DNA of 64,000 nucleotides from Pararge aegeria (GCF_905163445.1 NC_053181.1:8308001-8372000); one strand, 5' to 3'; counted from the stretch's first letter, positions 11,735 to 22,718 are shown. The notes: generated by a model not told the origin, from the letters alone. Made by a program: numbers and translations.

Positions 11735-12055
11735 GTACCTACCAAGTTTTAAGTTTACTGTAATATTTCAACTTAACCTGACCTCAAAACTCATCCAGGG
11801 ATGTACTATCGCCATCTTTCGCCAAGTTCGGAACCTAAAAAATAATTCAAATTCAAAATTGAAGAAACTCAGCTGTTGCTCTTTTCTAACATCATCAATT
11901 TTCATTTTACATTTAAACATCAGCGGAGCCGGATGCTTCCAAGCAACCTTGTCATCAAGAATCAGTTGTATAGTAACCTCGCTGTAAAAATGTGTTTTAA
12001 CATATTCTTTAAACTTATGCATTGGAATAAGTTCCAAAGTTACCTTAGGAATCAA
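11735..12055 (-). pseudogene. LINE ORF2 C-terminal-like fragment
   Basis: A 95-codon minus-strand open frame includes 'LIPMHKFKEYVKTHFYSE' and 'ILDDKVAWKHPAPL'. This has the 'xFKxxVKxxL...DDxxAW' layout that I associate with the extreme C-terminus of some insect non-LTR polyproteins. Just downstream on the plus strand (12058-12115) is a block shared with 22596-22650. No RT core is present here. Assignment is tentative. Confidence 0.4.
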
Positions 12056-12057
12056 AT

Positions 12058-12135
12058 GACATCTGTACCTTTCGCAGACGATATGCAGATGACACTAATT
12101 TATGTCCATTTCTTTTATATTATAGGAGATGTATG
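12058..12135 (+). repeat. Repeat block shared with 22596-22650
   Basis: Both places carry TGTACC-TTCGC-GACGATATGCAGAT followed by CACTAA and TTATGTC-ATTTC with a few substitutions. In one frame it spells an ADD-like triplet, but no neighbouring RT motif exists, so I treat it as part of a repeat's untranslated tail. Confidence 0.55.
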
Positions 12136-12972
12136 AATTTTCCGTGAAATAGCTGTGAACACAATAAAATGTAAATAAAAGCTTATGCCTTAATACTTCT
12201 CAAAATGTAAATTACCCAAAGTCACATAAATAATTGACTTAAATTAAATATTTCTATGTTTCCCTAAATTTTTCCTCAAGAGAAATTTTATTTTGTAATC
12301 TTCCTAACATTTATTATTCTCATTCTATTTATATTTCATAGTTAAACAGGCTACACCTCTCATAGGATAGAGGGAACTATTACTACTATTGACCCACGAC
12401 GCTGCTCTAATAAGGGTTGGCGATTATTTTCATATTAGTGATTATAACCGGATCGGGTTTCTAAAAATAGCAATTGGCCCTCTTCGAATCCGAGACCTTG
12501 TAATACGTAGACAAATGTGTAAAATACTAGATTAACATGAAAGTTAATTAGTTTCTAACATTCGCGCATCGAAGCTTATTAAAAAAATAAGAACATAGTT
12601 TTCACAAAAGGAAACCATATACAGCCCTCAAACCACATGCAAAAGTAATATCACGTAACTCCTGTCACTTTATTTGGTACGCGTGGCGTAGCGTAGGTAG
12701 GTACTATGTGCGTGTCGGTATTTTATCTTCAATAGGGTTGTCATAAGTAAACACTTAGAATGTTTTCGTTTGTATGGAAAAGTAAATATGCTTCTTTAGA
12801 TTTAATATTTTTACAGAGTTATTCCTTATGAAATATACTTATGCATACTTCAATATTATTGCGTAATTCTGTTACACGTTGTATACTATGAATTAATAAG
12901 TTAATTGAAAATTCTATCAATAAATTTAAATTTAAAGCAGTGATATCCTAGTGAGCGGAACATCAGATTTAT
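12136..12972. other. No gene recognised
   Basis: AT-rich sequence without coding or structural signal that I can support. Confidence 0.5.
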
Positions 12973-13236
12973 TTTCGGGGGGCCGAGTTTTAAACCCTGG
13001 CACCTCAAGCGTTTCTAAGTTTTCGTGTTCTAGGAATGAAATATCACTTGCTTTAAAGGTAAAGGAAAACATCGTGAATAAACCTATTCCTGAGGATTCT
13101 CCGTAATATTCTCAAAGACCGGTCAAGTCCACCAATCCGCACTTGGCCGGCATGGTAGACTACGGCCTAAACCCTTCTCACTGACAGGAGACCAGTGCCC
13201 TGTAGCGGGCCGGTATTGCGTTGATAATGATGAATA
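12973..13236 (+). mobile_element. SINE family S1, nearly full length
   Basis: Includes the B-box region (GGGGGCCGAGTTTTAAACCC), the body (AATATCACTTGCTTTAAAGG, GGAAAACATCGTGAATAAAC), CCACCAATCCGCACTTGGCC, GGTAGACTACGGCCTAAACC, CTCACTGACAGGAGACC, GCCCTGTAGCGGGCC and a GATAATGATGAATAAA tail. The A box is weak or absent. Confidence 0.85.
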
Positions 13237-14864
13237 AATAAAATAAATGACTAAAAAATATATCAGTTTAAACTAAGAGTATAATGTGTCCTCGACTCCT
13301 TCATTGATCTTATCTCAATGTTGACACTTCGTTATCAATGACACGCAAGGAGACACGTTTTCACAAAGAAGCTTTATTATAAATCGTAAGCATAAAGTTT
13401 TCGTCAGCTTAACTTCCACGGTATTCATGCCTTATCTCGTGACAACGATTCAGAGTGTATATCTCGGAAATTACGCCCCTTTAGCATTGTAACAAAGGAG
13501 AACTTTGTATAAAGTAGCTAAAATGGGCTTGCATGAAATGTTAGTATGCATAGAATAATATGTATATACAAATTCCTATGCATGTATAAAATACGCACGT
13601 ACTATTTGTATTAACCTATGGTATTTAACAAAAAAATATTGACTTACTCCAATAAATATTTAGATATCGGCCTATATTGAAAAAAAAAGCACATTAACAA
13701 AAGAAAATAGTGCCTTATTAATCTTTTTCCATTGCAAACATTGCGTCAAGGACAGCACTATTACTTTACCTGCCCATTAGTTTAGTTAAGATATTTAAAT
13801 GCAACATAATCGGACCAATAAACAATTGAAAGCTAATCTCTATAAAGGATCAATTCCCTCCTTAAGATGTGATTTTATAGACCCACTGATTACAGGATAC
13901 AGTTTGTTCTGTATTTTTAGTATAGACATAAATCTGGGTCAACTTGATGTACAATCACGGATTCATAACAAGTATATATCTATAGATTGCAATAATTTAT
14001 AGAGAAGCTTTTCAAAAAAACGCTTAGGTACCTACTACTTACTTACTTAGTTCTACTTAGTAACAATTCCCCGCGCTGTCATTCTCTCAATAGGATATTC
14101 CATTGTCAATTTAAACGTCAATTGTGTTAGACAAATTCCGCAATAACGCTACAAATCAACGGACAGTTTAGTCAATTTCGCTATTGTGTTTTGTTGAGCT
14201 CGGGCTGTTTTACACGTATAAAATTGAATTGATTTTCCGCAGGTTAATGGGAACAAGGCGGCAAATTGTAGGACGTTTTCCTTGTATACCCTGTAAAATG
14301 ACCTGTTAGTAGGCGATGGTTTTTTATCAGTACAGGTGGGTTAACTGCTTGATACTTTAATTATTACAATAAGAATAAAAATAGTTGGAAAATCCAAAAG
14401 TACACGCAATACCTAATCACATTCATTACAATAAAATTGAGATTATTTGTAAACAATAATTAGACTACATCTAATTATACCGTGAAAAGTAATAGGCTTC
14501 TATTCCTCAAAATACTGAAGCATATAAAAAAAAACAACTCGATAAGTAAAGTAATTCGCTCGTTATCGTGACCACAAGATACGGGATCCGCACATACAGA
14601 CACACGGACGTCCAAGACAGAACTTTTTTAAAAATTTTTTTAATTAGTTTAAATAATAAAAAAAAGATTTAAAAATATCATGAGTGTTCAAAATTGTGTT
14701 TTTTCTCAATATTTGTCTATTTATATTCACTTATAAAATCAATAAAGATTAAAAAAGTGTCATTTTAAGTTGGAGAATCACTTAGTGTGCGTAAACTGAC
14801 AGTAATACCCACCTCAACGCTTCGCTTATTAGGCGTGCAAAAAGATAACACTTTAACACACTTA
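13237..14864. other. No gene recognised
   Basis: AT-rich. The open frame 13799-14002 (+) has no recognisable motif. Tandem CTACTTACTTACTTAG at about 14031-14050 is a very short simple repeat. Confidence 0.5.
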
Positions 14865-15525
14865 TGTCCGTTTTCACTAACGATAAACTAGGCAATGCCT
14901 ACAATAAGTTACGTCTAATCCAAGGAAATTCCTAGGCAGTAGGCGTACATGAACCGCTCACCAATAGTTATCACCTAAGAGTTGATGAATATAGAAGGTC
15001 TCTAAGAAATTCTTGGGGGCATTTGAAGCAGGTTTTCCCAACAAGATTAACAGACTGAGTAGAGACAAGCAAGATACGCCGTAGCAGCCCTATCAGGATA
15101 CTTTGGCACTGGGTCCATGCATGCTGTTCAAAATAGGCATTATTGAAGACCCTACATATAGGACCTGCAACGAGAACGTTGAGTCTATGGAGCATTTGCT
15201 TTGTGAATGCGACGGATTGGAGAAAGCGATTGGACTTCTTGGGAGTGGCCTATCCACAACCAGTGGATTACTGTGCCTCCAACTCAAAAGCTTCAATCAA
15301 ACTCTTAGAGTGGATATTTGAAGCTATTTAGGGTGAGGGGGGAATTAAGGACGGGGCGAGTACAAAAGATCCGGAAGGGTCGAAGTGCATCCGCCGAAGC
15401 GGGCCCCACTACAAGATAGATAGATATAAGTGTTGATAAAACTTTTTTTTCTTTAGACATCGACTTAATCTTTAGGCGATTTAGATTATTCGATTTAGGT
15501 ATTGCCTCGGTTCAGTGAAAACACT
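14865..15525. mobile_element. Inverted-repeat element split by a LINE fragment
   Basis: GTTTTCACTAACG with AGGCAATGCCTACA at about 14869-14905 is mirrored as AGGTATTGCCTCGG with TCAGTGAAAACAC at about 15497-15524. The two arms bracket the LINE remnant at 15050-15422. This looks like a small terminal-inverted-repeat element into which a LINE 3' end inserted. The arms are short and imperfect, so this is tentative. Confidence 0.35.
15050..15422 (+). pseudogene. LINE 3' end: RNase H/zinc-finger tail remnant
   Basis: Plus-strand pieces in two frames: 'FKIGIIEDPTYRTCNENVES' and 'MEHLLCECDGLEK' (15125-15225), a Cys-His-Cys tail typical of R1/LOA/jockey-type polyproteins; then, after a frame change, 'RKRLDFLGVAYPQPVDY'. 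A UTR-like stretch follows (GCGAGTACAAAAGATCCGG, CCGCCGAAGCGGGCCCC) and then a GATAGATAGATA tail, the usual simple-repeat end of such LINEs. The body is 5'-truncated and frameshifted, hence inactive. Confidence 0.7.
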
Positions 15526-16149
15526 TCTATATTATCTTAGTAATCAAGTGAATGGTAACCGCCGCATCGAAACGTTCAAGTTTGCCACTTGCTAGCGACC
15601 AATCACAAGACTTGCTTCTCCGCGCGCTTAAACGCTGCTTAGGTCGGGAAGTAAGTAAGCACTTGACTGCAAACTGCCGGAACGCTATATCGCATATCGG
15701 CACGTCTGTGTGAGCAGGGTGTAACCAGCCTCAGCAGAAGCAAAACCAGACTATGGAAAATTCAGAAATTACAAATTTTCAAATTGATACATTATCGAAT
15801 ACACAATAAAAAAGTAGTTAAATAAGTAATTAATTCGGAATCGTACGAGTTATTTCGAATGTAAACCAACTAAGTATAATCGTTTAAAAACGTGAGCAGT
15901 CATGTTAACTGTTCTATAAAAGTAACTCTAACTACAGATCTATCGGAAATGAAACTTTATTTTTAGATAACTTTCTGACCTTTATAAGCCTCGTACAGTT
16001 ACAAAAGCATTTATTTTTCAAGCTTCATCCTATTTCCGTAAAGGTTAGCCTTGATATAGAAGCAATAACAAATTCCATGAATTTATCATGACTTTTCACT
16101 AGTTTTCTAACATTTCTACATATTTTATGAACATCAAATTTCCACGTCT
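15526..16149. other. No gene; GC-richer patch at 15545-15725
   Basis: A locally GC-rich and CpG-bearing patch (GACCAATCACAAGACTTGC, TCTCCGCGCGCTTAAACGC) includes a CCAAT-type box. It could be a regulatory island or part of a repeat; no exon can be attached to it. The remainder is AT-rich. Confidence 0.4.
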
Positions 16150-16345
16150 AACTTTAAAAATATATGACTTTCATACAAACTTGTATACCCTATTTCACCC
16201 CCTCCAGTTCCAGGATATAATCTATCTCCTTGCAAATTTCCATTGAAATCCGTACAGCCGTTTAGTCGTGAAAAGGTAAAAAACAAAAAGACAGACGGAC
16301 AGACATGCAGAGCTACTTTCGCATTTATAATATTAGTATGGATGA
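16150..16345 (+). repeat. 3' end of a dispersed element (TTTCGCATTTATAATATTAG)
   Basis: CTATTTCACCCCCTCCAG, ATAATCTATCTCC, then AAATCCGTACAGCCGTTTAG, GTGAAAAGGTAAAAAACA, AGACAGACGGACAGACA and the terminus TTTCGCATTTATAATATTAG followed by TATGGA. This order is the common 3' end of a very abundant lepidopteran element (RTE-like or Helitron-like; I am unsure which). Shorter ends of the same kind lie at about 16677-16706 and 20085-20115. Confidence 0.55.
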
Positions 16346-17156
16346 TATTTTGTGAAAACTAAAGTTAAATAATAGGTTCCTATAAATTTAATTAATTGGT
16401 ATCCTCGTTAACGATGGATAAAGACAAGAAGTAGAAGACCCGTGGAGAAAACTGGATCAAATACCTCATGCTGGAACTCTTGGCACATAATGATTTAGCT
16501 GGCGCTGAATTTGGGATGATTGCGAATAGTATAAGTTACATTTTATAAGCTGTCAAGTAGCAAAGGTAATTTTTCTAAATCCCACGAGGACGGTTTCTGC
16601 TTTTCCGAAATATTAATAAATCTACGTCTTTTGCCAGAAATCCAGCTACCTATATGATAAGTATACGAACAAAACACTTTCGCATTTATATTATAGATAC
16701 GAATTTTATAGAATGGATTATACCGAATACGCTACTTTAAAATAAAACAAGTTATACCGAACTTCCTACATTACGCTATATATCTCAGCACTACGCCGCA
16801 AAGGCTAGATTCACATTCTTTACTTCGATTTGAATAGTTTATTGGATACCATAGAGGCATAGAATCTCTCCTATCACGTAGAACTTTATTCAGATTTGTT
16901 TCCCATCTGGGTAAAGCATTTTCTTTGAAAAGCGACCCGGTTATTTGACAGAGTAAAAGTTTTTACATATCACACAACTCCAGTTTCACGACCCTTCAAC
17001 GTTAAACAAGCTTGTTAGGTAAAAATGTCATTCCCAGACGTTATTAAAAATACCTGGCGCAAAAGCAAAGCGACCGTCATCAAGCTCCTATTAGATATTT
17101 CACCAAAATGTATCATTATAATTAGTATCCTAATTAATTTTCCAAAGCTGCACTGG
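16346..17156. other. No gene recognised
   Basis: AT-rich sequence with only the short 'ACTTTCGCATTTATATTATA' remnant at about 16677-16700 that I can relate to another repeat. Confidence 0.45.
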
Positions 17157-17233
17157 CTGTACAGCTAGGCAGTTTTAGCTATTGCGCTAAAACTGGCAAG
17201 CTGTACACGCTAAAACTGGCTAGCTGTACAGTC
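17157..17233. repeat. Inverted repeat with a duplicated arm
   Basis: GCTGTACAGCTAGGCAG with TTTTAGC (from 17157) is followed by two reverse-complement copies, GCTAAAACTGGCAAGCTGTA (about 17186) and GCTAAAACTGGCTAGCTGTA (about 17209). A single-stranded copy could pair the left arm with either right arm. No function known. Confidence 0.75.
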
Positions 17234-18053
17234 AGAATACGACGTAACTATATGACGCTCAATCACATCCTATATAACCGAACGTAAGGTAGGACGCACA
17301 GATTTAAACAGCCCCAGCGCGGCTAGCATGGGCAGAAGACAATTATCTCCACGGGGAAAGGATAAAAATTTATCTTCTCCCACAGCTTTATCAACTTTCA
17401 GAGCATTGGCGCACAAGTGGAAATAATATCCAAATAATATATAATGCTTAATAAAATAAACGGGGGTAAATTTCTATTGTTCCATGTTCCCGTACTTTAT
17501 TTAGCAGGTGGACACGTTAATTATATCCCCTCTCAGGGGATATAATCAGGGGATATAATTTTTATCTTCTGCCTGTGCTAGACCTGCGGCTATTTAGCCG
17601 AAAATTTTTAAGTGACCTCCTTGAAGTGAGTGGACAACAATAACATTACATTATTTAATTCGCATTTAACGCCGTTGAATAAATGTACTCAGATATTAAC
17701 ATTACCTATATAAATTTACCTATATAGCTGTTTACCAAAAATACGAAAAATGACTACAGTTCAAACGGATGCTGTACATAAGTAGCAATCAAGATAAAAG
17801 AGCCTCTTATTCTTATTAAAAGATTCCATGGAGTGTGAACTGCCTGTTACCTAGTGTCCCACTTTAGAATATTAACAAGAACTTTTCATTGCGAAACATG
17901 CTTTTGTCACGAAAGTTAAGCCCTTTGTTAATTTAATATGTTTGTCTAAGTTCAAACGCTTATGAAATTGTTTATTCCTGTACTGATTTATATTTTGTAT
18001 CTTTTGTTTGCCAGTACTTGTAATTTCGGCAACTTAAAAAACATATTTATGGA
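17234..18053. repeat. Hairpin ATTATATCCCCT at 17520-17560 in otherwise plain DNA
   Basis: ATTATATCCCCT, loop CTC, AGGGGATATAAT, and then a repeat of CAGGGGATATAAT: a 12-bp hairpin whose right arm is duplicated, occupying 17520-17560. The rest of the interval shows no gene. Confidence 0.6.
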
Positions 18054-18150
18054 ATGATCATCATTATCAACACATAACCTTTCCACGATACAGGCACGGG
18101 TGTCTTCTCAGAATGAATAGGATCTGTGCCGTAGACCACCACAAAAATAT
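18054..18150 (-). mobile_element. SINE family S1, 3' fragment
   Basis: ATGATCATCATTATCAACAC, GGCACGGGTGTCTTCTCAGA and TGTGCCGTAGACCACCAC are the reverse complement of the S1 3' region (GTGGACTACGGC, CTGAGAGGAGACCCGTGCC, GATAATGATGATCAT). Confidence 0.7.
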
Positions 18151-18311
18151 TTGATTGTTTTTATTAAATGCGAACGTTACTCCAAAAAGTTATAGTTGCG
18201 TAAACTCAATGGCAGGCCGAAATGTTAATTACAAGGCTATCACCGCTGTATGTACAACAATTGTAATTATTTATTGTGGGTTCATAATATAGTGGATATA
18301 TTGCGCGGGGT

Positions 18312-18600
18312 ATCGGAAGCGGAGAAGCATTGTGGATGTGATTTCCCCTTCACTTATGAAGCCTGAGTTCGAGCCCCGGCAAGCACCTGTCTAAGATATG
18401 CATTAAATATCACGCGTTATGCGTTTACTTCACTTACTTTAACGGTGAAGGAAAATATCGTCAGGAAACCATGCCTGAGAGTTCTCCATAATGATCTTAA
18501 AGAGTTATGAATTCCACCAATCCACAATCGGCCAGTATGGTGGACTACGGCCTGTGTCCATCTCATTTTGCGAGAAGACTCGTGCCCTGCAAAGCTCGAC
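18312..18600 (+). mobile_element. SINE family S1, full-length-like copy
   Basis: Head GAAGCGGAGAAGCATTGTGG with B box GAGTTCGAGCCCCGGCAAGC, then ATCACTTACTTTAACGGTG-type body, GGAAAATATCGTCAGGAAAC, GCCTGAGAGTTCTCCATAAT, GGTGGACTACGGCCTGTG, CATCTCATTTTGCGAGAAGA and CTCGTGCCCTGCAAAGC. The open frame 18417-18647 (-) is its shadow. Confidence 0.8.
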
Positions 18601-19254
18601 TTAAACTTTACTTTTAAGTTCAATCCAACCATACAAAGTCCTTTCATTGAGACGTCTTGAGACGCTCAGACGATATTGCGTTCCACTCAGTTCCTCAGGG
18701 AGTCAGTGTATTCAAAGTGATACGATTTGAATAATCCTGGAATGTTTCGTTCACTAGAATATCCAAATAGTGTCTCTATACTTATCTCTAGAACTTGCAG
18801 GGTCTTTATATTATGCGTCTCCAGGCTACGTATAGTTCAATCTGAATAAAGTTTTTCTTCAATTTATGTAACTTTCACTTTCAGCTGGAATATAAACATA
18901 TAAACTAATCATAAGGTATTGACACTAGTCATTTTTAATCTTATGAATATTATCAATGCGAAATTTTGTATATTTGGAAGTTAATAATTTACAACACAAT
19001 GATTTACCTGATTCAACTTAAATTTTAAATGAAAATAGCTTATGCTCTAAATTAACACATGCACATTTTGGGCAGGAAGTTGAAATGTCCTACGTACTTT
19101 ACAAAGTAAAGGTGTCCAATTTGATTAAACTTGGATGGACTTATTTTATAAAACTTAGGATTACTGGGTATGACCTTAAAATTTCCTACAGGAATAACTT
19201 TATTTGCAGTATACTTCCCCGAGTGGTATGAGTTTAATATAATTTCCATACCCT
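18601..19254. other. No gene recognised
   Basis: AT-rich. The minus-strand open frame 19052-19249 has no motif and no splice context. Confidence 0.5.
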
Positions 19255-19343
19255 TAACAGGTTAGCCCGTTACCATGTTAGACTGCATAATAACTTACCA
19301 GCTGGTGAGAATTGCAGTCAAGGGCTAAATTGTAGTAAAAAAA
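19255..19343 (+). mobile_element. SINE family S3, 3' portion (left arm of palindrome)
   Basis: TTAACAGGTTAGCCCGTTAC, CATGTTAGACTGCATAATAA, CTTACCAGCTGGTGAGAATT, GCAGTCAAGGGCTAAATTGT followed by an A run. I associate this 3' module with the SINE family whose heads occur at 29432 and 43985. Confidence 0.65.
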
Positions 19344-19416
19344 CACTACAAGTCCGTTGACTGCAATCTCACTAAGTAGTTAATGATGATACAGTCAGAA
19401 ATGGTAGCGGGCTGAA
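19344..19416 (-). mobile_element. SINE family S3, inverted copy (right arm)
   Basis: CACTACAAGTCCGTTGACTG, CAATCTCACTAAGTAG, GATGATACAGTCAGAAATGG and TAGCGGGCTGAATTGT are the reverse complement of the preceding copy with several substitutions and about 10 bp missing. Together the pair forms an imperfect palindrome of about 160 bp with the A run near its centre. Confidence 0.65.
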
Positions 19417-20498
19417 TTGTATCACGAAGAAGTCCTCGCAGGAAAAATGTAAGCAGCTACAGCTGTAGGTACCATTTTTTTAAATATAACCTACTGCATT
19501 TTTTAAAATACAGGAGGGCTTTCTAAATTTCATTAATTTGGTTTAATACTTACTTTGGTTTTTAGTCACAATAACAGGAAAAAATGGCCATCAAATAAAC
19601 GACAGCGTTTTTTTAACCTACAGTGAAGTAGAATGCATTATATTTTATCAAAAAAATATTTATTTCTGTACCTACAAACGAAGTCCCAAAAAGTGAAGTT
19701 GCGGACAAAAGCGTCTTTTTAAAGATATAAATATTTTGCAGAATTCGCGGGATAAAAACCGTGAGTTCTTAGTTTACTATCCAAATAGGCGGACTAAAAG
19801 TTTAAACAGAAGTAGTTGAGCACTGGCTTGGAAAACAATTCTCCAAACAACCTTTGAAAATAATATTATTTTGAACAAATATTCGTCTAGGTTATGATTT
19901 ACTAGATGCGCTTAGGACGTGAAGTAAAGACGATTTATATATATATATGTGCCTTGGTAATTTGATGTTTTTCCGAACTATGTTACTGTCCGACCTTCCA
20001 ACTAACTCTATCTAGTCGATTATATTTAGTCGATTTATTGCTCAGATTAGGGCGTTAAAAAAGGACAAACAAACAAATTCATTTTCGCATTTATAATATA
20101 TTATTAGTATCTATAAAAACTTATGTGCGAATTTAATACCTAGAATTTGTTGCAGGTGTCTTACCTAGAAATTCTTATAACAGGCTGACTGATTTTTTAA
20201 GTTTCCGTAACTTCTTACTCTTGGGAAATTATGTAACGCGCTTGCAGGTAGATTCTCTTATTCGTTAAAAATTAACCTGAATGTAGCCACTCACATTGTT
20301 ACTGCGCCTTTTAATACTTACTCGTGCTTTTATATTGAACGGTGAATTTTTTTTATTCCACTGCAAGTTAGCTCTTTACTATAATCTCCTGATGCGATGA
20401 TGTAGTCTAACCCGATATGATATTTAGTTTGTAAGCAGCGTACCGGAACTCTAAATTGCTTTTCTTTCGTAGGGTGGTAACTAGTAACTAGCTTTTGA
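19417..20498. other. No gene; short (TA)n and repeat end
   Basis: AT-rich. Contains TTATATATATATATGTG at about 19934-19950 and, at 20085-20115, a TTTCGCATTTATAATATATT end like that at 16320. Confidence 0.5.
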
Positions 20499-20766
20499 CG
20501 GCCGAGTAGCGCAGTGGGCAGCGACCCTGCTTTCTGAGTCCAAGGCCGTGGGTTCGATTCCCACAACTGGAGAGTGTTTGTGTGATGAACATGAATGTTT
20601 TTCTGTGTCTGGGTGTTCATCTGTATATTATAAGTATTTATGTGTATTATATTCATAAAAAAATATTCATCAGCTATCTCAGTACCCATAACACAAGCTA
20701 CGCTTACTTTGGGGCTAGATGGCGATGTGTGTATTGTCGTAGTATATTTATTTATTTATTTAGCTT
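20499..20766 (+). mobile_element. SINE family S2, full length
   Basis: tRNA-like head with A box AGTAGCGCAGTGGGCAGC and B box GGGTTCGATTCCC (about 20549-20562), then GTGATGAACATGAATGTTTT, GTATATTATAAGTATTTATG, TAGTACCCATAACACAAGCT-type body (here CAGTACCCATAACACAAGCT), CGCTTACTTTGGGGCTAGAT, GGCGATGTGTGTATTGTCGT and a TTTATTTATTTATTTA tail. Other copies: 47426-47680 (+) and 32262-32400 (-). Pol III transcription from the internal boxes is expected for an intact copy. Confidence 0.9.
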
Positions 20767-20893
20767 CAGCCAAAGCCTCCAACTCAAACAGACCAGAAAA
20801 TATTCAAAAAAATATGAATTCCCAAATTGCCGGAAGTCGAACCCGGGACCTTTCAATCATAAGACAACACCACTACCATTGCGTCATTCTTAA
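20757..20893 (-). mobile_element. SINE family S3, 5' half, tail-to-tail with S2
   Basis: Reading the minus strand: head ATGACGCAATGGTAGTGGTG, B box AGGTCCCGGGTTCGACTTCC, then CAATTTGGGAATTCATA, TTTTCTGGTCTGTTTGAG and GGAGGCTTTGGCTGAAGC. It matches 29432-29580 (+) and 31095-31180 (-). It abuts the TTTA tail of the S2 copy in opposite orientation. Confidence 0.75.
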
Positions 20894-22204
20894 AGGTTCC
20901 AACTTTACTTTATATTTATTCTAGCTCGAATATTCACAACGTGGGCGATAAGACCACCTCGTGGGCGATTGAGCCCAGATTTATTGAGAGTCCGTCCATG
21001 GAGAAAAAAATAGACTAATGTCAAAGAGATTAAAGTAAAGTCAACTTCAATAGAGGACACTTTTATCTTGCACGCTTAATAAAAAAATCTTGCCATATTT
21101 TTTATCACGTTTGCGAAAATCCACTTATTTCGGTGTGTTTCTAAAGCATATTTCCTTAAACTCAGAAATAGGAAAGGGGTTATATCTCATCTTACGACAT
21201 CACTTACGATAATTTCTGTTAAGGTATACCTACTACTTATCCATTGTTATGAACCTCCAAATTATTAAGGATTGATTTTCCAAAAAACTGAATAGATTCA
21301 TAATTATTTTCTTACTTAAACCACAATAATGTGATAAGGCCTAAATAATACCTCTATTTTGAAGATTTAACTATTAAATCAGAGCAACGTAGGTAAATTA
21401 TTCTTTAAAAGTAGGATTTCGCTAATAAAGATTCAAATAAAGATTTTTATGATTTTATTATCAAAGCTGAAAAATTTTTATGTTCAACGTGCTGGTACTA
21501 CTTAAGCATCGATTGAAAAAATATTTAGAGCATTCGATAGTACACTTCTACTGGAAGGCTATACACTATAATACTTAGATTTTCACCCTTAATCATGTCA
21601 AAAAGAGGATAAAATTTTATATACTTACTGGTATTTATGTAGGAAAATAAAACATGTAGTTTACATGTTTAAGGATTTGTAAAAATGCTAAGTACCAGGA
21701 GCTGTACGCGGACAAAGAAGCGGGAGACAGTTAGTAAGTCGAGAAGAACGCTATATATAATGAACCGTGCAGAAACCTGATTAATTGAATAGGTTTTAAA
21801 TTTTATATACTGTATCAACACACCTCATAATATTAAAGCGAAGAATAAAATAAAATATTTTAAGGAACGCCATTTGGTTGGCTATAATCGGATTATAACC
21901 CAAAAAGAAGCAGAAACTTACGTAAAACCTTAACTTCGGGGAATGTTTGCTAATATTCCTATGAGCTATTTTCATATTGAATGATGCTTGTAAAGGGCAA
22001 AAGACCCACTTGACCCACTTGTCCATGAAGGCTTTAATATAGTAAGACATATTTATATAGGATGAAAGATTTATATTATTTGCTCATGTATCTCTTGGAA
22101 ACATCTCTCATACTACATTACGAATGTTTACTCCGCAATCAATAGTTGTTAAGATCGTCTTCCATTTCAATTATTTAGATTATTTTCGCAGCTTGATTAT
22201 CGAT
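20894..22204. other. No gene recognised
   Basis: Mostly AT-rich. A near-direct repeat GTGGGCGATAAGACCACCTC / GTGGGCGATTGAGCCC lies at 20941-20976. The minus-strand frame 21796-22050 shows no motif. Confidence 0.5.
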
Positions 22205-22300
22205 AGATACATCGCAAAAATTCAAAATTCATTTATTTCAAATAGGCCTTTTTAGAAGCACTTTAAAACACAAACCATAATAAAATAATGTCTAACGCTC
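22205..22300 (+). repeat. Dispersed repeat start (ATTCATTTATTTCAAATAGG)
   Basis: AAAATTCAAAATTCATTTAT, TTCAAATAGGCCTTTTTAGA, AGCACTTTAAAACACAAACC. I recall this as the beginning of a common lepidopteran element whose other end carries GAGAAGAAGCCG-CAAGAAACTC, seen at 38262-38440. A variant start (TTCATTTAGGCCTATCACAG) is at 35826. Confidence 0.5.
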
Positions 22301-22562
22301 ATGTTCCTCTTAACCCAGTAATAGTTAGGAGCACTGCACTAAAAATTGTAGACGTCTGCACAAAACTGAAGTGGAAATTGGAGGTGCACATAGCTCGTTG
22401 AACCGATGGACGTTGAGGTTCCATGGTGCTGGAATGGAGAGCACGCACAGGTAAACGCAGCGTTAGTCGGATCCCAACGAGGTGGACAATGATATTAGAA
22501 TCGCTGGGAGCCGCTGGAAACAAGCGGCCTAGGACCGTGGAATTTGGAACTCCCTACAAAAG
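22301..22562 (+). pseudogene. LINE polyprotein C-terminal fragment
   Basis: In shifting plus frames: 'KLKWKLEVHIAR', 'VLEWRARTGKRSVSR', 'PTRWTM', and the DNA ending CTGGGAGCCGCTGGAAACAA, GCGGCCTAGGACCGTGGAAT, TTGGAACTCCCTACAAAAGA. This is the 'KLKWxWAGHIAR...VLEWRPRTGKRSVGRPPTRWTDD' tail found after the RT domain of a common insect LINE. Related tails lie at 52640-52830 (-) and 35100-35345 (+). Frameshifted and lacking the RT core, so inactive. Confidence 0.75.
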
Positions 22563-22585
22563 ACTACTAATCTTTTGTAGGGAGT
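22549..22585. repeat. Perfect 15-bp inverted repeat, 7-nt loop
   Basis: ACTCCCTACAAAAGA at 22549-22563, loop CTACTAA, exact reverse complement TCTTTTGTAGGGAGT at 22571-22585. It sits at the 3' end of the LINE fragment, as if the LINE's last bases had been copied back on themselves. Confidence 0.85.
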
Positions 22586-22595
22586 ACCATAACTT

Positions 22596-22650
22596 CTGTA
22601 CCATTCGCGGACGATATGCAGATATCACTAAATTATGTCTATTTCAAGTA
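22596..22650 (+). repeat. Repeat block shared with 12058-12115
   Basis: TGTACCATTCGCGGACGATA, TGCAGATATCACTAAATTAT, GTCTATTTC: same order as 12061-12115 with a few substitutions. Confidence 0.55.
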
Positions 22651-22718
22651 AGTCAGTTGTTCATATCCATTTCTCTAAAGATAACGTTTATAAAAATTGT
22701 ACATATCATATTCTACAT

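Noticed and set aside
12058..12136. 'FADDMQ' in the 11876-12136 frame as an RT catalytic box
   Set aside because: No neighbouring RT motif in any frame, and the block is shared with 22596 as a non-coding repeat tail.
20499..20575. True tRNA gene
   Set aside because: A and B boxes are present but the acceptor stem does not close and the sequence continues into the S2 SINE body, found again at 47426.
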